This document shows positions 14,663 to 21,225 of a stretch of 22,120 bases of DNA, piece by piece. Below the pieces are notes generated by a model. That model did not search any database. It was not told the origin of the DNA and worked only from the letters and a program-made list of their open reading frames with translations. Source of the DNA: Acidobacteriaceae bacterium. GTDB lineage: Bacteria > Acidobacteriota > Terriglobia > Terriglobales > Acidobacteriaceae. Both the position numbers and the translations under genes were made by a program. The first letter of the stretch is position 1. Each line of letters opens with the position of its first letter. Location of the stretch: NCBI GenBank assembly GCA_003156235.1, contig PMGP01000178.1, forward strand, positions 1 to 22,120, read 5' to 3'.

Positions 14663-15838
14663 ATGCGCTGGATTTTCACGGCGGTTTGTTCGGCGGCGAT
14701 GATTGGCGGAGCGGCTGCGGGTCAGGTGCAAGCTGCGCCGGCGAAAGTCCCTGCGCAGAAGAGCGTGGCGCATGGGTCGCTGCCGCCGGCTCCCAAGGCG
14801 CTTCTGCCGGAGTCGTTTGCCGGATGGGTGGAGTCCGGCGCGGCGAAGAAGATCACCGACGCGGCGCAGGCGGACGCGACAAACGCGGCGGTTCTCAAGG
14901 AGTATGAGTTTACGGATGCCACGCTGGCCAAGTACAAGCGGAGCGGCGAGACGCTGAGCCTGCTTGCGCTGAGCTTTCACGACGCCAGCGGCGCTTACGG
15001 CATGTACTCGTTTTACCGGCAGAATGGATGGCCTAAAGAGCAGATCGGTGCAGGCGCTACATCGAACAACAATCGAGTGCTGTTCTGGGTGGGGAACATT
15101 GTTGTCGATGCGAATTTTTCGCAGATCGGGCCGATGAGCGGCTCGGAGTTGCGCGAGCTTGCGGGGCAATTGCCGCAGCCGGAGGGCGGCAAAGCTCTGG
15201 CGCCTCCTATTATGGCCAGCCTGCCGAAGGCGCAACTGGACGCGCAGACGACGCACTATGCCGTGGGGCCTGCGGGCTATGCCGGTGCTGGAGGCGTGCT
15301 GCCGCCGGAGCAGGTGGGCTTTGATCGCGGCGCGGAGGCTGTGACGGCCAGCTACACTCTGAGCACGGGGCCGGCCACGCTGACCATCATCGACTATCCC
15401 ACGCCGCAGATGGCGGCGGCGCAAGAGAAGACGATTCGCGAGTTCATCAATGCGTGCAAGCGAGCGGACAAGCAGGCGCAATTGGCCTGGCCCAAGCCGC
15501 TGCAAGACTCCGGCCTGACAGCGCTGGAGGTGCGGCGCAGCGGGCCGCTGGTGGCGCTGGTGAGCGGGAACGCCTTTACCGACGATAGCCACAAACTGCT
15601 GGGCACGGTGCACTACGAGTCGGAGCTGACGTCGCTCCAGCAGCCGACTGAGTCCGAGATACTGAAGACCGGAAAGCTGCTGTGGGGGATTACCATCCTG
15701 GTTCTCATCGGCTGCGGCGTGTCGCTTTTGCTGGCTTTTTTCGTGGGAGGCTTCCGGATACTCTACCGCCTGGCGCGCGGCAAACCGGTTTCCTCGGTCT
15801 ACGATATCGAGTTCATCAGCCTGAATCTTCGGGACTGA
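14663..15838 (+). CDS. DUF6599-type exported, C-terminally anchored protein
   Basis: The 391-residue product starts with a signal peptide (MRWIFTAVCSAAMIGGAAAGQVQA, cleavage near residue 25). A large exported domain follows. It begins LLPESFAGW and contains LKEYEFTDATLAKYKR, SGAYGMYSFYRQNGWP, VLFWVGNIVVDANF and ATLTIIDYPTPQMAAAQEKTI, which I associate with the uncharacterised DUF6599 family of acidobacteria. One transmembrane helix (~338-362, LLWGITILVLIGCGVSLLLAFF) is followed by a short basic cytoplasmic tail, so it is probably a periplasm-facing anchored protein. No enzyme motif is visible. GGGAG precedes ATG 14663. It sits 54 bp after the multi-pass membrane protein gene and may act with it. 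Function unknown. Confidence 0.8.
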   Translation: MRWIFTAVCSAAMIGGAAAGQVQAAPAKVPAQKSVAHGSLPPAPKALLPESFAGWVESGAAKKITDAAQADATNAAVLKEYEFTDATLAKYKRSGETLSLLALSFHDASGAYGMYSFYRQNGWPKEQIGAGATSNNNRVLFWVGNIVVDANFSQIGPMSGSELRELAGQLPQPEGGKALAPPIMASLPKAQLDAQTTHYAVGPAGYAGAGGVLPPEQVGFDRGAEAVTASYTLSTGPATLTIIDYPTPQMAAAQEKTIREFINACKRADKQAQLAWPKPLQDSGLTALEVRRSGPLVALVSGNAFTDDSHKLLGTVHYESELTSLQQPTESEILKTGKLLWGITILVLIGCGVSLLLAFFVGGFRILYRLARGKPVSSVYDIEFISLNLRD

Positions 15839-16075
15839 CAAGAGGGCGTGGACGGGGGAGAAGATCCGGCAAAGAACGCGAGGGCGCATCTGAAGGGTAA
15901 ACACTGGGGAAAATCGGGAAGAAACAGGGGACAAACCCGAGGAAATACCCTGAAAATACAGAATATTACGGAATTAAAAGGCGAAGACACGCCGAAGACA
16001 GCCCCTGTGCATTTCCGAATAAACTATTTATCAAGTTATTGATATATAAACACTTATTTCTCTTGCGAATTCTCC

Positions 16076-16104
16076 TTGACACTCCCATCCCCCGCACCTA
16101 GTAT
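16076..16104 (+). promoter_or_regulatory. Near-consensus sigma70-type promoter
   Basis: TTGACA (16076-16081, 6/6) and TAGTAT (16099-16104, 4/6) are separated by exactly 17 bp. This is the best promoter match I see in the window. The transcription start would fall near 16110-16112. No plus-strand protein gene follows. Confidence 0.7.
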
Positions 16105-16110
16105 GCAGCC

Positions 16111-16196
16111 AGAAAGTTCTGATGGTTTTGCCTCCGTTGGAACTATTCTCCCTGAGGAGAGAGCTGCCCTGTTGCCGGGCGGCTCTTTCCGTTTTT
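16111..16196 (+). ncRNA. Candidate small RNA of about 85 nt
   Basis: The interval runs from the predicted start of a near-consensus promoter to the end of the T-run of an intrinsic terminator. It contains no start codon followed by a sensible reading frame, and no downstream gene is close enough for it to be a leader or riboswitch: the next gene is on the other strand. The 5' part (about 45 nt) is not self-complementary in an obvious way and contains the exposed stretch GATGGTTTTGCCTCC, which could pair with targets. I do not recognise it as tRNA, 6S, tmRNA, SRP or RNase P RNA. Exact ends are inferred. Confidence 0.5.
16156..16196 (+). terminator. Intrinsic terminator of the candidate small RNA
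   Basis: Bases 16156-16169 pair with 16177-16190 (14 bp, two of them G-T) around the 7-base loop TGTTGCC. The sequence then continues G-TTTTT. This is a strong rho-independent terminator on the plus strand. Confidence 0.8.
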
Positions 16197-16329
16197 ACCG
16201 CCTGCGCCACCTGCGGTGGGGCCAGCCGCTCGCTATTCGCTCGCACGGACATCCTTGCTGAAGTAACTGGCCATCTGTCGTGGGGCAGAAGGCGCTTGCG
16301 CGACCCAAGTTTCGTGGATTTCGTCCCTT

Positions 16330-16434
16330 TATTGATCCGGCCCTCAAATAGTGTTATTGCCCTCCCACCCATTTCGCGATAAAGCCTGCGAAATGGATGG
16401 GGCACGGTGCTTGTATTGATGGGCCGGATCAATA
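16330..16434. repeat. Nested palindromic element
   Basis: The ends TATTGATCCGGCCC (16330-16343) and GGGCCGGATCAATA (16421-16434) are perfect 14-bp inverted repeats. Inside, CCATTTCGC (16369-16377) pairs with GCGAAATGG (16388-16396), extended outward by CCCA / TGGG across one mismatch. The whole 105 bp can fold into a two-level stem. It contains no gene and resembles a non-autonomous mobile or structural repeat. Confidence 0.75.
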
Positions 16435-16463
16435 GCACAGAACAGGGCGCCCGTTGTTTCGGT

Positions 16464-17204
16464 TCACACCGACGCTACTCTGTCTTCAATGCGGCGGGGC
16501 TGCCAGACTGCGGCGGCTTGTACGAAGGCGGCGAAGAGGCCGCGAGAGAAGGCGCTTTGAGTGTAGGTCCGCTCGGGATGCCACTGCACTCCGAGAACAT
16601 AGTGCTCGTGGGAGTCCAGCTCGACGGCCTCGATGACGCCATCAGCCGGAGAGACGGCGCTGACCAGCAGGCCGTCGCCGGGAATTTTGATTGCCTGGTG
16701 GTGCGAGGAGTTGACCTGAGGCTCGGCGACACGACTCAGGCCGGCCAACTGCGTGTCGGGCGCAATGCGAATCGGGTGAGCCTCTAACACGCCGTCTCCC
16801 GGACTGTGATTGACGGAGGTTTTCAAATCCTGCACCAGTGAGCCGTTGAGCCAGACATTCAGGGTTTGAATGCCATAGCAGATGGCGAGGATGGGCTTGT
16901 GGAGGTTGAAGGCGTCCTGGAGGAGCAACTCGTCGACGGCTGCGCGAGCGGGGTCGGGCGCGGCGCACTCGGGGAGAGCGGCCTCGCCGTATCGTTGCGG
17001 GTCAACATCCGATTCGCTGCCGGGCAGAAGGACTCCCTGCACGCCGGCAAGCAGACGCGCTACGCGGTCCTGATGCTCATGGAGCGGAACGATGATGGGC
17101 ATGGCCCCGGCGGAACGCAGGGCGGCAAGATAGGCCGGCAAGGAGCGCTGGTTGAAGGCAGAATCGGAGCCGGTGGGCTCGGGAATGGCGATGTGGACGC
17201 ACAT
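16464..17204 (-). CDS. Class I glutamine-amidotransferase-like hydrolase (peptidase C26, PuuD-like)
   Basis: The 246-residue product resembles gamma-glutamyl-gamma-aminobutyrate hydrolases and related C26 enzymes, which cleave gamma-glutamyl amide bonds in the cytoplasm. The signature PGSESDVDPQRYGE (~61-74) is a close variant of the family's PGGxDVxPxxYGE. The nucleophile is Cys109 in AICYGIQTLNV. His209 and Glu211 in GVQWHPE complete the triad, and NSSHHQAI is typical. The frame opens at GTG 17225, but ATG 17204 gives the normal family N-terminus. Neither has a clear Shine-Dalgarno. The gene is 99 bp downstream of plsC on the same strand. Whether it acts in putrescine/GABA degradation is not shown by the neighbours. 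Confidence 0.88.
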   Translation of the reverse strand: MCVHIAIPEPTGSDSAFNQRSLPAYLAALRSAGAMPIIVPLHEHQDRVARLLAGVQGVLLPGSESDVDPQRYGEAALPECAAPDPARAAVDELLLQDAFNLHKPILAICYGIQTLNVWLNGSLVQDLKTSVNHSPGDGVLEAHPIRIAPDTQLAGLSRVAEPQVNSSHHQAIKIPGDGLLVSAVSPADGVIEAVELDSHEHYVLGVQWHPERTYTQSAFSRGLFAAFVQAAAVWQPRRIEDRVASV

Positions 17205-17303
17205 GGCAGCAACCAGTGTAATCACAGAAGCGGCATTGGCGATAGGGGAAGCTGAATGACGGAGTCAAACTTATGTACCCAGAGCGGCAACCCCGGCGGA
17301 GAA

Positions 17304-18110
17304 CTACGCGATTGGCGGCTTGCGCAGGGCGTCGATGGCGGCGCGGAGGCGCGCGGTCAACTCATCGACCTGGCGCATGGTCATCCCCGCAGTATCGATT
17401 GGCTGGCCGATGCTCACCGTCAACTCGCCGGGATAAAAGTGATGAGTGTGAATGGGCATCAGGTCGTAGACTCCGCTGAGCGCCATGGGGACCAGCGGAA
17501 CCTGGGCGCGAATGGCCAGGTAGGCGGCGCCGGGAAGAAATGGCCGCAGCGCGCCGTCTGAAGTCCGGCCGCCTTCGGGAAAGAGGAAGAGCGGCATGCC
17601 GGCGCGCAGCACTTTGGCCGCCGCCGCCATGCTGGAGATGGAAGCGCGCGGGTTGCGGGTATCGATGGGCAACTGCCCAGAGCGATTCAAGTACCAGCCG
17701 ATAAACGGAATGCGCCACAAAGCCTTCCACGCCATAATGCGAAATTGGAAGGGCAGCGCGGCGAAGATCGCCGGCACGTCCATGTAGGAAGTGTGGTTGC
17801 AGGCATAGACAGCCGCGGTGCGCCCGAGCAGATTCTCCGCGCCAACGACTTTCAGCTTTGAGCCGGAGTTCCAAACGCCTGCTCGTGCCCAGAAGCGCGC
17901 GATGCGGTGCTGCGCGTTGCCCTTCTTGTCGACGAATGAAACGAGAAATGAAATGCTGCCGCAGAGTGCGGTGAGCAACACGAAGAGCGGCGCTTGGATG
18001 AGGTTGGTGCGCCAGCGGTCGATCCAGGGCAACGGATTGGGACGCTGTTGGGGACGCTTGTTGGGGCGTCTTTTGAAGCGCTGTCGCAGTTTTTTGAAGC
18101 GCGGCTTCAT
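17304..18110 (-). CDS. plsC: 1-acyl-sn-glycerol-3-phosphate acyltransferase (PlsC family)
   Basis: The 268-residue membrane-associated enzyme transfers an acyl chain to lysophosphatidic acid, giving phosphatidic acid, the precursor of membrane phospholipids. The very basic N-terminus (residues 1-33) is followed by a hydrophobic helix (~38-60). The catalytic NHTSYMD (105-111, block I HX4D), the IPFIGWYLNRSG region (~134-145), the glycerol-phosphate-binding FPEGGRT (177-183) and VPLVPMAL (204-211) are all in the expected order and spacing. ATG 18110 overlaps the folC stop by 4 nt (18107-18110), implying translational coupling. The precise acyl acceptor is not certain, as this fold covers several acyltransferases. 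Confidence 0.93.
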   Translation of the reverse strand: MKPRFKKLRQRFKRRPNKRPQQRPNPLPWIDRWRTNLIQAPLFVLLTALCGSISFLVSFVDKKGNAQHRIARFWARAGVWNSGSKLKVVGAENLLGRTAAVYACNHTSYMDVPAIFAALPFQFRIMAWKALWRIPFIGWYLNRSGQLPIDTRNPRASISSMAAAAKVLRAGMPLFLFPEGGRTSDGALRPFLPGAAYLAIRAQVPLVPMALSGVYDLMPIHTHHFYPGELTVSIGQPIDTAGMTMRQVDELTARLRAAIDALRKPPIA

Positions 18111-19582
18111 GATGTGCGCCCTCCTGATTCGGCCCCTTCGGCCAACAGCAGGGAACGCGCCTCGCCCACCAGGTAAACCGAGCCGGTAACGATGATTGGG
18201 CCTCCTCTGGAATGCTTGCTCGCCAACTGTAGCGCTTCGGAGACCGATTCCGCAACGAGGAACGGCGTCTGAGTAAGTTGCGCGGCGGCCACCAGATCTT
18301 CCATCGCCGCAGCGCGGGCGGAGTGGATGGGCGCGAGGACGACCTGCTCAAAGTACGGAAATAGGATTTGCGCCATCTCGGCGACGGGCTTGTCGCGCAG
18401 GCAACTGAAGACCAGGAGCCGTGGGCTCTTTTCACTCAACAAGCTGGTTAGTTCAGAGCGAACCGCCCAGGCGCCTGCCGGGTTGTGGGCCACGTCGAGT
18501 ATCCAAACGTTACCGCCGCTCTCGATGCGCTCCAGCCGGCCAGGCCACTGGGTGTTGCGAATGCCTTCGGCAATCTGATGCGGCGTGATGTGAAAGCCAG
18601 AATCGTGGACAAGTTCGACGGCGGCGGTAATGGCCAGCGCGATGTTGCGCCTCTGGTGAGCGCCCGCGAGCGGAGAAGCGACTTCGATGGAGGAGTCGAG
18701 GACGTTGATGGGGTACGGAGCGGCTGTGCTATCTAGCTGACTATCAATTGGTGTTATGCATTCCCAGGTGCCCAAATGCGAGGGATCTCCACCCCACAGA
18801 CGAAGACCCGTCTGTGGGGACCCCGGACCTGGGGCACCCTGTTCGTTATTCAGGTGAGTCAGATCGATTTGTGGCGGCATGTAGGATGACGCGTTGATCG
18901 TGCGCACACCCTGCTCTTTCGCGATCTCGCTGAGCACATCGTCGGCCTCGGTGAATTGCGGGAGCCGAATCATCCTCCCACCTGGCCGCAGGATGCCGGC
19001 TTTCTCGCGGGCGATGGCGGCGATGGTGGGGCCGAGCCACTCGGTGTGGTCGAGCGAAATGTCGGTGATGATGGAGAGGAGCGGATCTACGACGTTGGTT
19101 GCGTCGAGGCGGCCGCCCATACCAACCTCGAGCACCGCGAGTTCAACCTTTGCCTCGGCAAAATAGATGAAGGCCAGCGCGGTGAGGATTTCAAAGAAGC
19201 TGGGGTGTTGCGGGAGGCTGCCCTGCTGCATGAGTTGCTGCGCCGCTTGGTGAACGCGGAAGTAGAAGCGGGCGAAGTCATCGTCGGAAATCTGGGAGTG
19301 ATTGATGCGGATGCGCTCGTTGACGCGCTCCAGATGCGGCGAGGTGTAGAGGCCGATGTGCGCGCCGGAGGCGGTGAGGATGGAGGCCAGTGTGGCTGCC
19401 GTGGAGCCTTTGCCGTTGGTTCCGGCGATGAGCACGGAGCGAAAATGTTGATGAGGGTTGCCGAGGGCGGCAAGCAGGGTGCGGAACTCGTCGAGAGAGA
19501 ATTTTCGCCGCGGCTGGCCAGGGCGCGCGTACAGCTCCGGCGCCATGGCGTTGAGTTGATCGATGGCGGCGGAGTAGGACAT
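18107..19582 (-). CDS. folC: Dihydrofolate/folylpolyglutamate synthase with in-frame repeat insertion
   Basis: The 491-residue Mur-ligase-type enzyme adds glutamate to folates, and in many bacteria also makes dihydrofolate from dihydropteroate. The P-loop GTNGKGST is at 53-60, and YTSPHLERVNERI, EVGMGGRLDATNVVDP and DISLDHTEWLGPTIAAIAREKAGIL follow. The second domain begins near SPLAGAHQRRNIALA, with ILDVAHNPAGAW (~360-371). Known FolC proteins are about 420-440 residues. Most of the excess is a segment around 239-288, of which 247-272 (QGAPGPGSPQTG to GTW) is encoded by palindromic repeat P. No frameshift or stop results. ATG 19582 is preferred, since the open frame further upstream (to 19771) enters the neighbouring gene and has no folC similarity. 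No Shine-Dalgarno is evident. Confidence 0.93.
   Translation of the reverse strand: MSYSAAIDQLNAMAPELYARPGQPRRKFSLDEFRTLLAALGNPHQHFRSVLIAGTNGKGSTAATLASILTASGAHIGLYTSPHLERVNERIRINHSQISDDDFARFYFRVHQAAQQLMQQGSLPQHPSFFEILTALAFIYFAEAKVELAVLEVGMGGRLDATNVVDPLLSIITDISLDHTEWLGPTIAAIAREKAGILRPGGRMIRLPQFTEADDVLSEIAKEQGVRTINASSYMPPQIDLTHLNNEQGAPGPGSPQTGLRLWGGDPSHLGTWECITPIDSQLDSTAAPYPINVLDSSIEVASPLAGAHQRRNIALAITAAVELVHDSGFHITPHQIAEGIRNTQWPGRLERIESGGNVWILDVAHNPAGAWAVRSELTSLLSEKSPRLLVFSCLRDKPVAEMAQILFPYFEQVVLAPIHSARAAAMEDLVAAAQLTQTPFLVAESVSEALQLASKHSRGGPIIVTGSVYLVGEARSLLLAEGAESGGRTS
18763..18839 (-). repeat. Palindromic repeat P, copy inside folC
   Basis: The inner stem CCCCACAGACG (18792-18802) pairs perfectly with 18809-18819 around a 6-base loop. 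An outer stem pairs CCCAGGT (18763-18769) with ACCTGGG (18827-18833). Blocks 18787-18812 and 18816-18839 align with the intergenic copy at 10011-10092. Its length and phase leave the folC frame open. Confidence 0.8.
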
Positions 19583-19628
19583 GAAAGATAAGTATAAGAG
19601 CCACGTCCATAGCTTGGTCGAAAAGACA

Positions 19629-20441
19629 TCAACTGCGCAGCAGCAGTTGCAGGGCCTGACGGGCATTTTGCAGGCAGCCGCGCGCTTCATCTTCGGAGAG
19701 CAGGCCCTGGTGCACGGCTTTGCGGCCGATATCGTTGACCAAGTTTGCCACGCGGGGAAAGTCAGGGTCAAAGCCTGTCATCTGTAGATTGTTGTTGACC
19801 TCGTGCAACAGATTACCGAGCGTGGCTGTGTTGCGGTAGCGAGTGCGAATCTGTCTTGTGAGGCTGGCGGGGAGCTTTTGCTTGATGGCCTCCTCTAGAA
19901 CCGAGCGGCACATGACGGCGCAGGCGGTAAACATGCCGAAGAAATAGCAGCGGGTGGCTTCGTCAAGATAGCGGTCGGCCTCCTCTGAAGTTGGCTCCGC
20001 CACCACGCACTCGCGCAGATGCGTGGCGCGCTGCACTGCCGGCTCGACGAGCTCCAGCAACTCCAGTGCAAAGGCGGTGCGCAACAGATCGTTCTGCTGG
20101 CCGTCGAGAGCACGCTGAATCTCCTGCCATGCGGGAGCTGGACTATCGAAACCGGCATATTGCAGTTTGGTGAGCGAGGTGAGCCGCTGGCGGGCGTGCT
20201 GGATAAATCCCTGGCGCATCTCCTGTGCCAGGAGCTTCCAGCCTGTGACAAAAGCCGCAGGGTCCTGCTGGTAGCGCGCCCACAATTCGTCGTAGACAAT
20301 GCCGGGCAGCACCTCGCGCAACTGCGAAAAACGCCCTGTCCGCGCCAGCTCGGAGATGGCCTCGCAAAACTCACGGCCTGGCGTCCCTTCTGCCGACATC
20401 TGCAGCAGTTGGTCCTCCAGACGGCCTATGTCGATGCCCAT
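19629..20441 (-). CDS. DUF4145-like hypothetical protein
   Basis: The 270-residue product is soluble, largely alpha-helical, without signal peptide. The C-terminal half (~155-270) contains RYLDEATRCYFFGMFTACAVMCRSVLEEAIKQKL and LGNLLHEVN, then VNDIGRKAVHQGLLSEDEARGCLQNARQALQLLL. This resembles DUF4145, a helical domain often found near restriction or defence genes but of unknown activity. The N-terminal half (~1-140) is not recognised. The frame opens at GTG 20456, but ATG 20441 has GAGG 9 nt before it. It lies 46 bp upstream of folC on the same strand, so cotranscription is likely. An imperfect 10-bp dyad sits just before it (20463-20500). Confidence 0.7.
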   Translation of the reverse strand: MGIDIGRLEDQLLQMSAEGTPGREFCEAISELARTGRFSQLREVLPGIVYDELWARYQQDPAAFVTGWKLLAQEMRQGFIQHARQRLTSLTKLQYAGFDSPAPAWQEIQRALDGQQNDLLRTAFALELLELVEPAVQRATHLRECVVAEPTSEEADRYLDEATRCYFFGMFTACAVMCRSVLEEAIKQKLPASLTRQIRTRYRNTATLGNLLHEVNNNLQMTGFDPDFPRVANLVNDIGRKAVHQGLLSEDEARGCLQNARQALQLLLRS

Positions 20442-21225
20442 CCCCAGCGCCCTCACCTGCTGAGTTTAATGCCCTCTATGGTCAACGCCAGCGTTAAACT
20501 GATGCTTCTTGCGGGTAAGGTGCTGGAATGGGAAGCTTCTTCCGCTGCTCCCATGAGCGGAAGCCGCGTGACGCCGACCCGACGGGAGGAATGAACAACA
20601 GGCAACCTCTCTGTGCATCGCTGGTCTCCCGCAAGCCCTTGCGCCACGCGGCTCCAGACGCGATCTTCACACAATCCACCCCCTTTACACAGGCCTTTTT
20701 CCGTTTCCTGTGGGAGTCGTGGGAAACAGAGGCCGCTAATCCGGGCCACGTACCGGTTTTCCAAATCCCCTCAATTGCACCGCCGGGTTTTAGAAAACTT
20801 ACATTATGCCAACCTTCTCTGCATCAAGCATTTCAGCCTGCTTTCCACTTTTCCGCACTGAACTACGGGTACTACTATCTTTTTTCTTTATCTTTACTAC
20901 CTTTATCCACCCGTCCGTCGCTTGACGCGCTCCCCGTGCCGTGCGATTCCTCCGGGGCTAAAGCCCAGATTGATTCTGGTGGCATGTGCGGGAGTTGAAA
21001 CCCCCGCCTCCCTCCGTCACAATTCCGATTCCCTCAGATCGCATATAGCCAGGGAATCCAGAGAAGCAGACTAGTTTTCCACGCGCAAAGCAACGCAAAG
21101 GTGCATACAATCAAGAAGAAGAAAAGAAAGCAGTTTCCGGCAGGCGGCAAGTTGTTGTACAGTGTGGCCAGCGCGGATTCTGCTTCGATGGGTTTTTTCG
21201 CTAGTGGTACAGCGAGGGTGGGATC
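20442..21225. other. 784-bp non-coding region upstream of dnaN
   Basis: A 10-bp dyad with one G-T pair (20463-20472 with 20491-20500) lies before the DUF4145-like gene. A pyrimidine-rich tract (about 20868-20915) includes TTATCCACC, one base from the DnaA consensus. TTTTCCACG lies at about 21075-21083. Repeat Z copy 2 lies at 20950-21012. I see no convincing gene. The leader and promoter of dnaN must be here, but no clear -35/-10 pair stands out. Confidence 0.55.
20950..21012 (-). repeat. Repeat Z, copy 2
   Basis: The reverse complement carries GGAGGCGGGGGTTTCAACT then CCCGC, matching 5355-5381, and continues with ACCAGAATCA and GGGCTTTAGCCCC, paralleling 5386-5410. The hairpin core is 20988-21007. 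Orientation is opposite to copy 1. Confidence 0.65.

Larger units (their letters stand above)
15839..16463. other. 625-bp region without protein genes: candidate small RNA and palindrome
   Basis: Bases 15839-16040 are AT-richer and show no convincing gene. A promoter (16076-16104) and terminator (16156-16196) follow and are annotated separately, as is the nested palindrome at 16330-16434. Bases 16200-16328 show nothing I can name. The neighbouring genes converge on this region from both sides, so the promoter does not serve a protein gene within the window. Confidence 0.6.

Noticed and set aside
14417..15934. 505-codon minus-strand frame
   Set aside because: It is antisense to the membrane protein and DUF6599-type genes and shows Arg-rich shadow composition.
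19583..19771. 63-codon upstream extension of folC
   Set aside because: It overlaps the DUF4145-like gene in another frame, is Cys-rich, and bears no resemblance to FolC N-termini.
20528..20998. 156-codon plus-strand frame upstream of dnaN
   Set aside because: Its C-terminal end is encoded by repeat Z, no domain is recognisable, and composition follows the pyrimidine-rich DNA.
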